Assembly (NCBI RefSeq): GCF_900220975.1
Contig: NZ_OBQD01000012.1
Span: forward strand, 1 to 64,000
Length of the DNA stretch: 64,000 nt
Origin: Rhizobium subbaraonis
Lineage (GTDB): Bacteria; Pseudomonadota; Alphaproteobacteria; Rhizobiales; Rhizobiaceae
Reading direction: 5' to 3'
Positions 37,490 to 46,034 of this stretch are shown here, piece by piece (position 1 is the stretch's first letter; every line of letters starts with the position of its first letter). Below the pieces are notes generated by a model that saw only the letters and a program-made list of their open reading frames with translations, did no database searches and was not told the origin of the DNA. Both the position numbers and the translations under genes were made by a program.

Positions 37490-37504
37490 GTTCATTCTTT
37501 GTTC
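37490..37504. promoter_or_regulatory. Alphaproteobacterial LexA (SOS) box
   Basis: GTTC-N7-GTTC is exact (37490-37493 and 37501-37504), the direct-repeat SOS box of Alphaproteobacteria. It lies about 50 bp upstream of the imuA remnant start codon, as expected for its promoter. Confidence 0.8.
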
Positions 37505-37728
37505 CGATTGATTTCTTCTGTCAATCGGGCCGCGGTCCACAAAATCCTGCCGCAGCTAAGTCATTGAGACGAATCCGATAGCTAGATCAGGGAGATATCG
37601 AGCCACCGAGGACAGGAAATTTTCTTATTGCGCGACGGGGACGAATGGCGGCCTATCTGGAAAAACTCAATGACAGGCAGCGCGGTCGCCCTTGAGCTTC
37701 GTTCAAACGAACTGATATCGTGACTGGT

Positions 37729-38292
37729 TCAACGTTCGAACCGCTCCAGCATCTTCCTCAGTTGTGCATTCTGCAGGCGAAGCTTGCTTGCCAACTGCCC
37801 CCGCAGGATCCTGATCTCTCCATCCAGGCTGGTCATTTCGTCGGAAATGATGGGGATGGCTGGAGAATTCTGCGACACGACAACGCCCGTTTTGACTGAC
37901 CGGGCACGACGTCTCCGCTTGGCCGACGCGGCTTCAGGAGTCTCTTCGACCTTCGAAGTGCCATATGCGAGGGCGACGCCGACGTCAGACGAAGCCGGGC
38001 CAGAGACTTTCACGACCTCGGCGGCACTATCTCTGTCCATCGTGCCGTGAACATCACCGCCCGTTTCTTCCAACGGCCCCAGTGCGGCGGAGAGCGCATC
38101 GGATCGATCGAAGGGCTGCGGCTTTTCTCCTCCCGGCAGACCGACGCTATTCAGGCGCTCTTCGGCGGGCTTCTCGGTCGAACCCGCGATCCCCAGCACG
38201 TCCGGATTCGCGTCCTCGATCGGGCCATCTTCCTGCCTTTTCTGGCGTCGCGGCGACACTAGTCGGGCAAGGAAATTCCACGGAGACGCCAT
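37729..38292 (-). CDS. SyrB-like regulator (first copy)
   Basis: This 187-residue rhizobial protein has a conserved start (MASPWNFLARLVS), a long acidic low-complexity middle, a basic AT-hook-like patch (AKRRRRARS) and a C-terminal coiled-coil (DEMTSLDGEIRILRGQL, then LRLQNAQLRKMLERF). The same C-terminal design appears in the next gene and in S. meliloti SyrB, a symbiosis regulator. GAGGT precedes the ATG. A role in gene regulation is inferred from family resemblance only. Confidence 0.7.
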   Translation of the reverse strand: MASPWNFLARLVSPRRQKRQEDGPIEDANPDVLGIAGSTEKPAEERLNSVGLPGGEKPQPFDRSDALSAALGPLEETGGDVHGTMDRDSAAEVVKVSGPASSDVGVALAYGTSKVEETPEAASAKRRRRARSVKTGVVVSQNSPAIPIISDEMTSLDGEIRILRGQLASKLRLQNAQLRKMLERFER

Positions 38293-38422
38293 TTATTCGA
38301 CCTCGCGTTTTATCCCGCATGCAGGCCGCGAGTTCACGTGTTGGTGGCGGCCGTGACCGCCACCAGAATACTCGTCTCAAAAGACATGAAAATGCGGCCG
38401 GCGATTGGTTACCTGCCTGCTA

Positions 38423-39133
38423 TCAATCGAGCTTCAGCCGCTTACGCAGATCAGCGTTTTCAGCGCGAAGCTTTTCGGCCAGCAGCTTGCGCAGCCTTTG
38501 GTTTTCTGCTTCCAGCTGCAGCAGATCCGCCATCTCGTCAACCGCTGCCGGCACGACAGACGCCGCCTGCACCACCTTCGGGCCACGCTTCATGGGCGCA
38601 CGCTTTGCGGTGCCCGCACCGTCGATCGATTTCGGCTTGCGTCCTCGCTTCTGCTTTCCAACTGCGCCGGGTGAAACGACTGTCGGTTCTGCTGCAACGT
38701 CAACAGATGTCGCTTCAGGAGCTACCTTTTTGGCGCGGGGTTTGCGTTGCTTCTTCGGCGCAATGGGCGTTTCAACAACGGCCGGTGCATCTGTATTGGT
38801 CATCGTATCGCTTTCGTCGCCCATGAGCGTCTCCTCTGTAGCCGCTGCAGTTGTGTGCTGCCGGACCGGTTGCGTCAACAGCGGCCCTGCTGGCTCAGCT
38901 TTCGATGGACACACGTCGCCCGCGGAATTGCCATCCAGTTGCTCGCCCGGCACAAATGGCATCGCCTCTTTCTCGACATCGCGGGCAACGGACTTGAGAT
39001 CCATGTCACCCCAGATCGAGTTCGACTTGGGATCTGGTTTTCGCCGACCGGATTTATATTCGACAGCAAAGCTCCGTTGGACTTTTTTCAAAGTTGGAGG
39101 CCCTACGTATCCAAGGAGGTTTTTCGACGGCAT
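38423..39133 (-). CDS. SyrB-like regulator (second copy)
   Basis: This 236-residue frame has a basic, Lys/Arg/Pro-rich core with AT-hook-like KKQRKPRAKK and KQKRGRKPK and the SyrB-type C-terminal coiled coil (DEMADLLQLEAENQRLRKLL). An upstream half (SFAVEYKSGRRK, SIWGDMDLKSVARDVEKE) is in the same frame. The start at 39133 has no clear ribosome binding site. An internal ATG at 38824 has GAGGAG well placed and would give a 133-residue protein of normal SyrB size. Either or both may be used. Confidence 0.7.
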   Translation of the reverse strand: MPSKNLLGYVGPPTLKKVQRSFAVEYKSGRRKPDPKSNSIWGDMDLKSVARDVEKEAMPFVPGEQLDGNSAGDVCPSKAEPAGPLLTQPVRQHTTAAATEETLMGDESDTMTNTDAPAVVETPIAPKKQRKPRAKKVAPEATSVDVAAEPTVVSPGAVGKQKRGRKPKSIDGAGTAKRAPMKRGPKVVQAASVVPAAVDEMADLLQLEAENQRLRKLLAEKLRAENADLRKRLKLD

Positions 39134-39552
39134 CTCAGTGTCGCCGCGGGCCCAGGAAATAACGATTGCCGACCTCGCAGTCCAGCCCATTGCGTATCTG
39201 GCTCCCAGTGCGCTAGACGATTTACCGCCCCCGACTGGGAACTGCTCTGAGACCGAGTTTGGAGGATGGGACATTGGAGGTTCCAGGCTCTTGCTCTGAC
39301 ACCAATTTTTGGACCGCCGGGGATGCCGGCCGGGAGAAATTCAGAATGACGTCGTTGGCAGGCCCAAAGGCCCTTCAGCGTGGCTGCCATCGGCTGTGCG
39401 CTGAAGGATCGTGCCGCAGCCGGTGGCAGATTGCTATCGCGACCGGCTGTCGTGTGATCGCCGGGCTTGGCCGGGCGCGCTCTAACCCCGTGGAAGTTGC
39501 TCCGCAGCAGCTCGACCACGCCGTTCTGCGCGAAAGATAGATCTACCCGAGG
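39134..39552. other. Gap upstream of the second SyrB-like gene
   Basis: About 420 bp between the SyrB-like gene and the end of the TRAP operon. Open frames are fragmentary with no domain I recognise. With the imuA ruin nearby, this is probably recombination debris. Confidence 0.4.
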
Positions 39553-40806
39553 TCAGCGGATAAGGATTGCGCGGAAATCATTGACGTTCGTGCCGGTTGG
39601 TCCGGTCACATGGAAGTCGCCGATGGTGGAGAATGCGGTGTAGCTATCGTTGCGATCCAATATTTCGCGCGGATCGATTCCGGCGGCGCGCAGACGTCGC
39701 ACTGTCGTTCCGTCGGCGAAAGCGCCGGCATTGTCCTCGGAGCCGTCGATGCCGTCCGTATCGGCCGCCAGAACCTCGATGGCGTGGCCGTCGATGGCAA
39801 GCGCCATGGCGAGCGCGAATTCACCGTTTCGGCCGCCCCGCCCGCCCCTTCCCCGCAATGTCACCGTCGTCTCGCCGCCGGAGAGCAGCACGGCCGGTCG
39901 CGAAAACGGGCGGCCGCGCGCCAGCACCTCACGGGCGATCGCGGCATGGACGAGCGCGACGTCTCGCGCCTCGCCTTCCATCGCATCCGACAGGATGACC
40001 GGCATGACGCCGTGGCCCCGTGCCTCGGCCGCAGCAGCCTCCAGCGAAACGCGCGCCGAGGCGACGATGTGATGCTCGTGTCGGGCGAAGACCGGATCGT
40101 CGGGCATCGGTGCGTCGGCTGCCGGCCCGTTCAGATGCGCCATGACGGCGGCCGGCAGATCGAGGCGGTACTGCGCGACGATCGCCAGCGCATCCGCACG
40201 CGTCGAGGCGTCGGGGATCGTCGGGCCGGAGGCGATGGCGGCCGGATTGTCGCCGGGAATATCGGAGACCAGCAGGCTGACGACGCGGGCGCGGGTCGCG
40301 GAAGCGAGCCGCCCGCCCTTGATGCGCGAGACGTGTTTGCGCACCATGTTCATCGCCGAGATCGGCGCGCCGGAGGCGAGCAGCGCCTCGTTGACGGCGA
40401 TCTCGTCGGCGAGCGTCAGCCCTTCGGGTGGCGCCGGCAGTAACGCCGATCCGCCGCCGCAGACCAGCGCGATGACGAGATCGCTTTCCGTCAGGCCGGA
40501 AACCAGATCGAGGAGCCGCGCGCCGGCTGCAAGCCCGGCCTCGTCGGGAACCGGGTGCGCCGCCTCCAGTACCTCGATGCCACGCGTCTCGCAGCCATAG
40601 CCGTAGCGCGTCACGACGATGCCGGTGAGTGGGCCGGGCCAGAGCGTTTCCAGCGCCGCCGCCATCTGTGCCGCGCCCTTGCCCGCCCCGATAACGACCG
40701 TGCGGCCGCTCGGCGGCGGCTCCGGCAGGTGGGCGCGGATGCCGGTCAGGGGATCGGCCGCCTGCACGGCCACGTCGAAGAGGGCGGCGAGGAAAGGCTT
40801 GTCCAT
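39553..40806 (-). CDS. Glycerate 2-kinase (MOFRL family)
   Basis: This 417-residue type-2 glycerate kinase has the N-terminal DUF4147 nucleotide domain (VIGAGKGAAQMAAALE, VCGGGSALLPAP) and the C-terminal MOFRL domain (LLSGGETTVTLRGRGGRGGRNGEFALA). It phosphorylates D-glycerate to 2-phosphoglycerate, feeding lower glycolysis. It is the last gene of the ten-gene TRAP operon, 3 bp after the dehydrogenase gene, and points to glycerate as the exit product of the pathway. Confidence 0.92.
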   Translation of the reverse strand: MDKPFLAALFDVAVQAADPLTGIRAHLPEPPPSGRTVVIGAGKGAAQMAAALETLWPGPLTGIVVTRYGYGCETRGIEVLEAAHPVPDEAGLAAGARLLDLVSGLTESDLVIALVCGGGSALLPAPPEGLTLADEIAVNEALLASGAPISAMNMVRKHVSRIKGGRLASATRARVVSLLVSDIPGDNPAAIASGPTIPDASTRADALAIVAQYRLDLPAAVMAHLNGPAADAPMPDDPVFARHEHHIVASARVSLEAAAAEARGHGVMPVILSDAMEGEARDVALVHAAIAREVLARGRPFSRPAVLLSGGETTVTLRGRGGRGGRNGEFALAMALAIDGHAIEVLAADTDGIDGSEDNAGAFADGTTVRRLRAAGIDPREILDRNDSYTAFSTIGDFHVTGPTGTNVNDFRAILIR

Positions 40807-40809
40807 CGC

Positions 40810-42246
40810 TCAGTCCCGCGGCTTGCCGGTGAAGGGGCCATGAAGGCCGAGTGCGCGCATCAGGGCGGCCTGCCGATTGACGTCCAGCATCAAGCCGTCG
40901 CCCATCGCCGCGCAGAGGGCCTGCCGCTCTTCGGCATCCGCCGCGGCGGCGAGACGTGTCCAGAAATCATGGAGTCGACCGGCCATACCGGCGAGTTCCT
41001 TCACGACGTCAGCGTCCTCGGCAACGCCCGCCAACGTGCCGGCGGAAACGCCGCCGATGCCGTGGATCGCGCGGCCGGGCACGGCGGTATAGCCATCAGG
41101 GAGATCACCCTTGAGATTGCCCACGCGACGGAAACGAATCGCCTCGAGGATCTGGTCTACGGCCTGTTTCGCGCCCGCCACCCGCGACGGATGGTCGGTG
41201 TCGGCAACCGCATGCGGCAGAAGCAGCAGGCGGCCGCCATGGCGTTCCATCAGCGGCAGATAGGGCGCGAGCGGGCCGGAGACCTCGCCGGCCGCGGCCT
41301 CGCTGAAGATGTCGGCGTCGATCGCGGCGAAGCGGATGCGGCCGTCGCCCATCGCGGTGTCGAGGGCTGCGGCGTCGACCAGTTCGCCGCGATCGAAATT
41401 GACGAGCGTCGCGCCGGGGCTGACCGCATCGAAGATCGCCTCGCCGATAAGGCCGGCATTGGCGAAGCGCCCGCTCGTGGCATCGGCCTCGCCGAGGCCG
41501 AGATGGACGGAAACGATGTCGGCGCCGGCGGACGCCTCGACGGGCCTCGCCGCGTAACTGAAGCCTTCGGCTTCGATCCAGCGGCGATGCCGCTCGCGGG
41601 CATAGATCACAGGCCGCATGCCGAAGGCGTCGGCAAGGCGCGCCACCTCGCGGCCGATATTGCCGTAGCCGAGCACGGCGATGCGCCTGCCTTCCAGCTT
41701 CCCAGTAGGGAAATGCTTGAGGTCGCGGCCCGTATCGAAACGCCCGGACACGGAGCGTTCGTGCAACAGGTCGAACGGCAGATCCGGCAGGAAGCGCAGG
41801 ATCGCCTTCATCACCATCTGCGCGGTGGCGCGGCTGTTGATGCCGGGCGTGTTCATCAGCGGCGCCGCGCCGCCGGCACCCGATCCGCCGCCCCAGGAGC
41901 GGGACTGCATGTTGCCCGTGCCCGCCCCGATCCGAACGCCGCCCTCGGAAAAGACGGTGTCGGCCGGCACCACGGTCGCTGCGGCGATCACCGCGTCGTA
42001 CAGGCCATCACCCGCTTCGGCGACGAGGTCGGCGGCGGTGTTCAGGTCCGGCCGGTAAACGAAGTGGATACCGCCACCGCCTATGTCGGCCGCGACGATG
42101 CCGTCGCCGTCGTGGAACGTGCAGCCGGCCTGCTCGACGTGTCGGCGCACCTCGGAGCAGTCCGGCCGCCCGTCAGGCCCCGGCCGCAGGCCCACCAGGT
42201 CGCAGATGAGGATCCGGTAGGTCCGGCGGGCGTCAGTGTCATGCAT
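40810..42246 (-). CDS. D-2-hydroxyacid dehydrogenase family protein, extended
   Basis: This 478-residue protein has the NAD-binding core GYGNIG (193-198), the VNFDRGELVD segment with catalytic-type Arg286, and catalytic-type His345 in LLLPHAVAD. NTPGINSRATAQ is typical of the family. It is about 140 residues longer than most members: a Gly-rich insertion (about 118-128) and a C-terminal extension of about 120 residues are unusual. By context it may interconvert hydroxypyruvate or a related oxoacid and D-glycerate. Confidence 0.85.
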   Translation of the reverse strand: MHDTDARRTYRILICDLVGLRPGPDGRPDCSEVRRHVEQAGCTFHDGDGIVAADIGGGGIHFVYRPDLNTAADLVAEAGDGLYDAVIAAATVVPADTVFSEGGVRIGAGTGNMQSRSWGGGSGAGGAAPLMNTPGINSRATAQMVMKAILRFLPDLPFDLLHERSVSGRFDTGRDLKHFPTGKLEGRRIAVLGYGNIGREVARLADAFGMRPVIYARERHRRWIEAEGFSYAARPVEASAGADIVSVHLGLGEADATSGRFANAGLIGEAIFDAVSPGATLVNFDRGELVDAAALDTAMGDGRIRFAAIDADIFSEAAAGEVSGPLAPYLPLMERHGGRLLLLPHAVADTDHPSRVAGAKQAVDQILEAIRFRRVGNLKGDLPDGYTAVPGRAIHGIGGVSAGTLAGVAEDADVVKELAGMAGRLHDFWTRLAAAADAEERQALCAAMGDGLMLDVNRQAALMRALGLHGPFTGKPRD

Positions 42247-42285
42247 GGTTTCGTCCTCTCGGCCGGTCGTTGAGGTGCGTCAGGC

Positions 42286-43098
42286 TCAGTTCACCAGATC
42301 CGGATCGGTCCGGATGATCCAGTCGTAGATGGGCTGGAAGTGTAGCCACCCCATGAAAGGCGTCGCAAGGTGCTTGGCGGAATGGGCGGCCTTTTCCGGC
42401 GCGACCAGTTTCAGCGGCGAGCCGGTCGCCTCGGCCTTCAGCTGGATTTCGCAGGCGCGTTCCAGCGCGATGAACCACCAGGCGGCCTCGTCGATGCTGT
42501 GCCGCCCGACGCTGAACAGCCCGTGGTTCTGGTGGATGGCGACCTTAGCGTTGGCGAAGGCGTTGGCGACGGTGTTGCCGGCCCCCTTCTCCACCACCAC
42601 GGCGCCGGCCTCCTCGGTGATCACCGCCTGATGACCGTAGAAGCCGCAGGCGGTCTGGGTGATCGGATCGAGTGGACGCCCGAGAGCCGCCCACGCCATG
42701 CCGTTGACGGTGTGGGCATGGCAGGAGGCCACGATGTCGGGATGCGCTTCGTGGATCGCCGAATGCAGCACGAAGCCGGCGCGATTAACGGCCCAGGTGC
42801 CCTCTACAACCTTGCCGGCGTGATCGACGAGGATGAGATCCGAGGCGCGCACCCGCGAGAAACTCATGCCGAAGGGGTTGGTCCAGAACAGGTCGTGGTG
42901 CTCGGGATCGCGCACCGTGACGTGGCCCGCGAAGCCGTACTCGAACTTGTAGCGGCCAAAAATCCGGCAGACGGCGGCCAGCCGCTCGCGGCGATGCTGG
43001 CGTCCCTCCGCCAGCGTCTGGAAGACCGGTTCGCGGGGGAAATGCAGGCCTTCCTGATCGGGTTCGTAGATCGATTTCTTCTGCTGTGCGGCCGGCAT
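42286..43098 (-). CDS. Class II aldolase/adducin-family protein
   Basis: This 270-residue zinc enzyme carries the metal-ligand histidines in CHAHTVNG and the later IHQNHGLFSVG segment, as in class II aldolases and decarboxylases (FucA/AraD fold). The start is ATG 43098 with AGGAGG upstream; the frame continues further without support. It lies inside the TRAP operon, after the large permease gene. Members cleave or decarboxylate sugar phosphates and sugar acids; the substrate is not evident. Confidence 0.88.
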   Translation of the reverse strand: MPAAQQKKSIYEPDQEGLHFPREPVFQTLAEGRQHRRERLAAVCRIFGRYKFEYGFAGHVTVRDPEHHDLFWTNPFGMSFSRVRASDLILVDHAGKVVEGTWAVNRAGFVLHSAIHEAHPDIVASCHAHTVNGMAWAALGRPLDPITQTACGFYGHQAVITEEAGAVVVEKGAGNTVANAFANAKVAIHQNHGLFSVGRHSIDEAAWWFIALERACEIQLKAEATGSPLKLVAPEKAAHSAKHLATPFMGWLHFQPIYDWIIRTDPDLVN

Positions 43099-43129
43099 GG
43101 AAATCCTCCTTCGTTGGTCGGCGTGACGA

Positions 43130-44431
43130 CTACTTGAACAGTTGCGGAAGCCAGAGGGTGAGGCCCGGCACATAGGTGATGATCGCCAAACAGATGAGCA
43201 GCGACAGGTAGAAGGGCAGCATGCTGCGGATGATGTGCTCGATCCTCAGCCCCGCTACCTGACAGGCGACGAAGAGATTGACGCCGACCGGCGGCGTGGT
43301 CATGCCGACCGCGAGATTGACGATCATGACGATCCCGAAATGGATCGGGTCGATGCCCATCTTCAGCGCCACCGGCGTCAGGATGGGGGCCAGCACGGTG
43401 ATCGCGGCACCCGTCTCCAGGAACATGCCGACGAGAAGCAGCAGCAGGTTGATCAACAGCAGGAAGACCAGCGGATTGTCGGAGATCGACACGAAGACCT
43501 GCGAGATCAGCTCAGGGATGCGGTTTGCCGTCAGCACCCAACCGAAGACGCTGGCAGACGAGATGATCAGCAAGATGACGACGGTGTTGAGCAGAGACGA
43601 GCGCAGAGCCGTCACCAGCTTCTCAACGGTGATGGTGCGGAACACGACGACGCCGATGATCAGCGCAAAGCAGACGGCGGCCGCCGCGGCTTCGGTCGGC
43701 GTGAAGACGCCGCCGTAGATGCCGCCGAGGATCAGTACGGGCAGCATGAGCGGCAGTATGGCCGCCTTGAAGCTTTCCCACACGCCGGGCTGCGGGCCGA
43801 GGCCGTCGCCGGTCGCGCCGGGTTTCGCCCTGCCATAGCCCTTGCGCTTGGTGACGAGGTAGACGGTCAGCATCAGACCGCCGGCCACCAGCAGGCCGGG
43901 AAGGATACCAGCGAGAAAGAGATCGCCGATCGAGACCGGCACGCCGGCGGTCAGCGCGAAGATGATCATCGGGATCGACGGCGGGATGATAACGCCGAGC
44001 TCGCCGGAAGACGCCTGTACGGAAGTGGCGAAGGGCCGCGAATAGCCACGCGCCGCCATGGCCGGGATGAGGATACCGCCGATCGCCGCCGTCGTCGCGG
44101 CGCTCGATCCGGAAATCGCGGCGAAGAACATCGCCGACAGCACGGCGACGAGGCCGAGGCCGCCGGTGGCGCGGCCGACGAGCGACTGGGCGAAATTGAC
44201 CAGACGGGTGGAGATGCCGCTCACTTCCATCAGCGCGCCGGCAAGGATGAAGAAGGGAATGGCTGTCAGCGGGAAGGAATCGAGCGCAGCGAACATGCGC
44301 TGGATCATGGCCTGCAGCGGGATGCCGGAGCCGTACATGGTCATGGCGGAGACCATGCCGAGCGTGACGGCGATCGGCACCGCGCAGGTGAAGAAGACGA
44401 GCATGGAAGCGGTGAGCGCGACGGGAAACAT
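43130..44431 (-). CDS. TRAP transporter large permease (DctM)
   Basis: This 433-residue membrane protein has about 12 segments and the TRAP signature regions (IPFFILAGALMEVSGIS, SGSSAATTAAIGGILIP, PPSIPMIIFA). It couples sodium flow to import of an organic acid captured by the DctP protein encoded two genes upstream. The gap to the small permease gene is 10 bp. Confidence 0.95.
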   Translation of the reverse strand: MFPVALTASMLVFFTCAVPIAVTLGMVSAMTMYGSGIPLQAMIQRMFAALDSFPLTAIPFFILAGALMEVSGISTRLVNFAQSLVGRATGGLGLVAVLSAMFFAAISGSSAATTAAIGGILIPAMAARGYSRPFATSVQASSGELGVIIPPSIPMIIFALTAGVPVSIGDLFLAGILPGLLVAGGLMLTVYLVTKRKGYGRAKPGATGDGLGPQPGVWESFKAAILPLMLPVLILGGIYGGVFTPTEAAAAAVCFALIIGVVVFRTITVEKLVTALRSSLLNTVVILLIISSASVFGWVLTANRIPELISQVFVSISDNPLVFLLLINLLLLLVGMFLETGAAITVLAPILTPVALKMGIDPIHFGIVMIVNLAVGMTTPPVGVNLFVACQVAGLRIEHIIRSMLPFYLSLLICLAIITYVPGLTLWLPQLFK

Positions 44432-44441
44432 GGCGATGCTC

Positions 44442-44999
44442 TCAGCTTGCGGCCTGAACGATCACGCTCGGCGGCGGATCGACGGCGACAGCGATGGTGT
44501 TCACGAGGGCGAGGAGCGCCCCGACCGGAATGGCGAGGTAGACGTAGCGCATCGGCAGTTCGAGCGAGCCGGACATCAGGGTTCCGACCATGCCGCTGAC
44601 GGTCCAGCCGTAGTAGATGAGGATTGCCCAGAAGACGATGCTGACGGCGACGCTGAAGACGCCTATGATCCGCGCCACGGAGGCGGGCACGGCGATGTAG
44701 ATCGCTTCGACGGCGACCAACATGCCGCGGCGCACCACGACGCCTGCGCCGAGGAAAACGCACCAGATCAGCGCGAAACGGATGAACTCCTCCGACCAGG
44801 AAAAAGGCGATTTCAACACGTAGCGCGCCACGACCTGGGCGATCCCGAGACAGGCAAGAAGGCCCATGACGCCCGCCAGGAAATTGAGGATCAGGGCGTT
44901 GAGCATGTCGAGCCAGCGGATCATCGCCCATTTCGGGCGATGATCTTGCTGGCTCGTCGAAAGGCCGACAACGGCCTCGTTGGACGAGGGTTTCATCAA
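44442..44999 (-). CDS. TRAP transporter small permease (DctQ)
   Basis: This 185-residue protein has four membrane segments and the small-subunit pattern FSWSEEFIRFALIWCVFLGAG. It forms the membrane complex with the large permease. It lies 22 bp after the binding-protein gene in the operon. Confidence 0.92.
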   Translation of the reverse strand: MMKPSSNEAVVGLSTSQQDHRPKWAMIRWLDMLNALILNFLAGVMGLLACLGIAQVVARYVLKSPFSWSEEFIRFALIWCVFLGAGVVVRRGMLVAVEAIYIAVPASVARIIGVFSVAVSIVFWAILIYYGWTVSGMVGTLMSGSLELPMRYVYLAIPVGALLALVNTIAVAVDPPPSVIVQAAS

Positions 45000-45021
45000 A
45001 GCATCTTCCGGTTAGGCGGGC

Positions 45022-46011
45022 TTACTGCCCGGTCGGGGCCTCGACAGCGGCGACGCTGTCGTAGAGATCGGCGACGGGAGCGAACGTCTTGTGGACGAAC
45101 TCCGTGCCGACACGCTCCTGGAAGGGCTTCTTGTCCGGCTCGTTCAGTGTCATGCCCGCGTCCTGAAGCTGCTTAACGAAGGTCTGTTCGCCCTTCAGCA
45201 CCTCTTCTGAGGCATAGGCCTTGGCGGCGCCGTTCGCGGCATCGACGATCGCCTTGCGCTGGTCTTCCGGCATAGCGACCAGGCGACCGGCATCCATGAC
45301 GACCACCACCGGCTCGTAGGCATGCTCGGTGCGCACGAGATGCTTCACGACTTCCGAGAACTTCGAAGACAGGATCAGCGACAGCGGGTTTTCCTGCCCG
45401 TCGATGACGCCCTGCTGGAGGGCGTTGAACACCTCGCCGAAGTTCATCGGCGTCGCGGAGGCGCCGAGCTGGTTCCAGGACTGCACGGTGACCGGGCTGT
45501 CGGGAACGCGGATCTTCAGGCCGGAAAGATCTTCCGGCTTTTCGACCGGGACCTTCGTGGTCAGCCAGCGCGGGCCGCGCAGCCAGTAGGCGACGACCTC
45601 GTAACCGGATTCGTCACGGATGCGCTTGGTGATCTCGCCACCCACCGGACCGCCATAGACGGCGTTGTAATGGTTCACGTCGCGGATCATGAATGGCAGT
45701 GTAAAGATACGAGCGGTCTCGGATGCCGTCGATAGCACGCCGGCGCCGCCGACCCAGATGTCGTTGGATGAGAACTTGATGCCTTCGAGCAGTTCGCGGT
45801 CGCTGCCGAGCGTGCTGTTGCCGTGGATCTCGATCCTAACCTCGCCGTTCGTGGCGGCCGCGACGTCGTCGGCGAACTTCTTCGCCGCCGCTGCGTGGAT
45901 TTCCGAATCCGGCCAGACATGGCCGAGTCGAAGGACGGTTTCTGCGGATGCACCGGTGGCAAAGAGAGCCACGGCGGCCAGCAGGGCTGCCGTTTTCAGT
46001 TTCATGTTCAT
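45022..46011 (-). CDS. TRAP transporter substrate-binding protein (DctP)
   Basis: This 329-residue periplasmic protein has a signal peptide (about 1-24). The DctP fold includes the carboxylate-binding arginine region (LKIRVPDSPVTVQSWNQLGASATPM). The start is ATG 46011 with GGGAGGA about 6 nt upstream. Family members bind C4-dicarboxylates, sugar acids or hydroxy acids through the conserved Arg. The operon enzymes suggest a hydroxylated acid. Confidence 0.93.
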   Translation of the reverse strand: MNMKLKTAALLAAVALFATGASAETVLRLGHVWPDSEIHAAAAKKFADDVAAATNGEVRIEIHGNSTLGSDRELLEGIKFSSNDIWVGGAGVLSTASETARIFTLPFMIRDVNHYNAVYGGPVGGEITKRIRDESGYEVVAYWLRGPRWLTTKVPVEKPEDLSGLKIRVPDSPVTVQSWNQLGASATPMNFGEVFNALQQGVIDGQENPLSLILSSKFSEVVKHLVRTEHAYEPVVVVMDAGRLVAMPEDQRKAIVDAANGAAKAYASEEVLKGEQTFVKQLQDAGMTLNEPDKKPFQERVGTEFVHKTFAPVADLYDSVAAVEAPTGQ

Positions 46012-46034
46012 GTTGGTCTCCTCCCGATTGAACA

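Noticed and set aside
40555-42273. 572-codon plus-strand frame
   Set aside because: Antisense to the hydroxyacid dehydrogenase and glycerate kinase genes.
43142-44599. 485-codon highly charged plus-strand frame
   Set aside because: Antisense to the TRAP permease; the extreme Arg/Asp/Gln content is an artefact of reversing hydrophobic codons.
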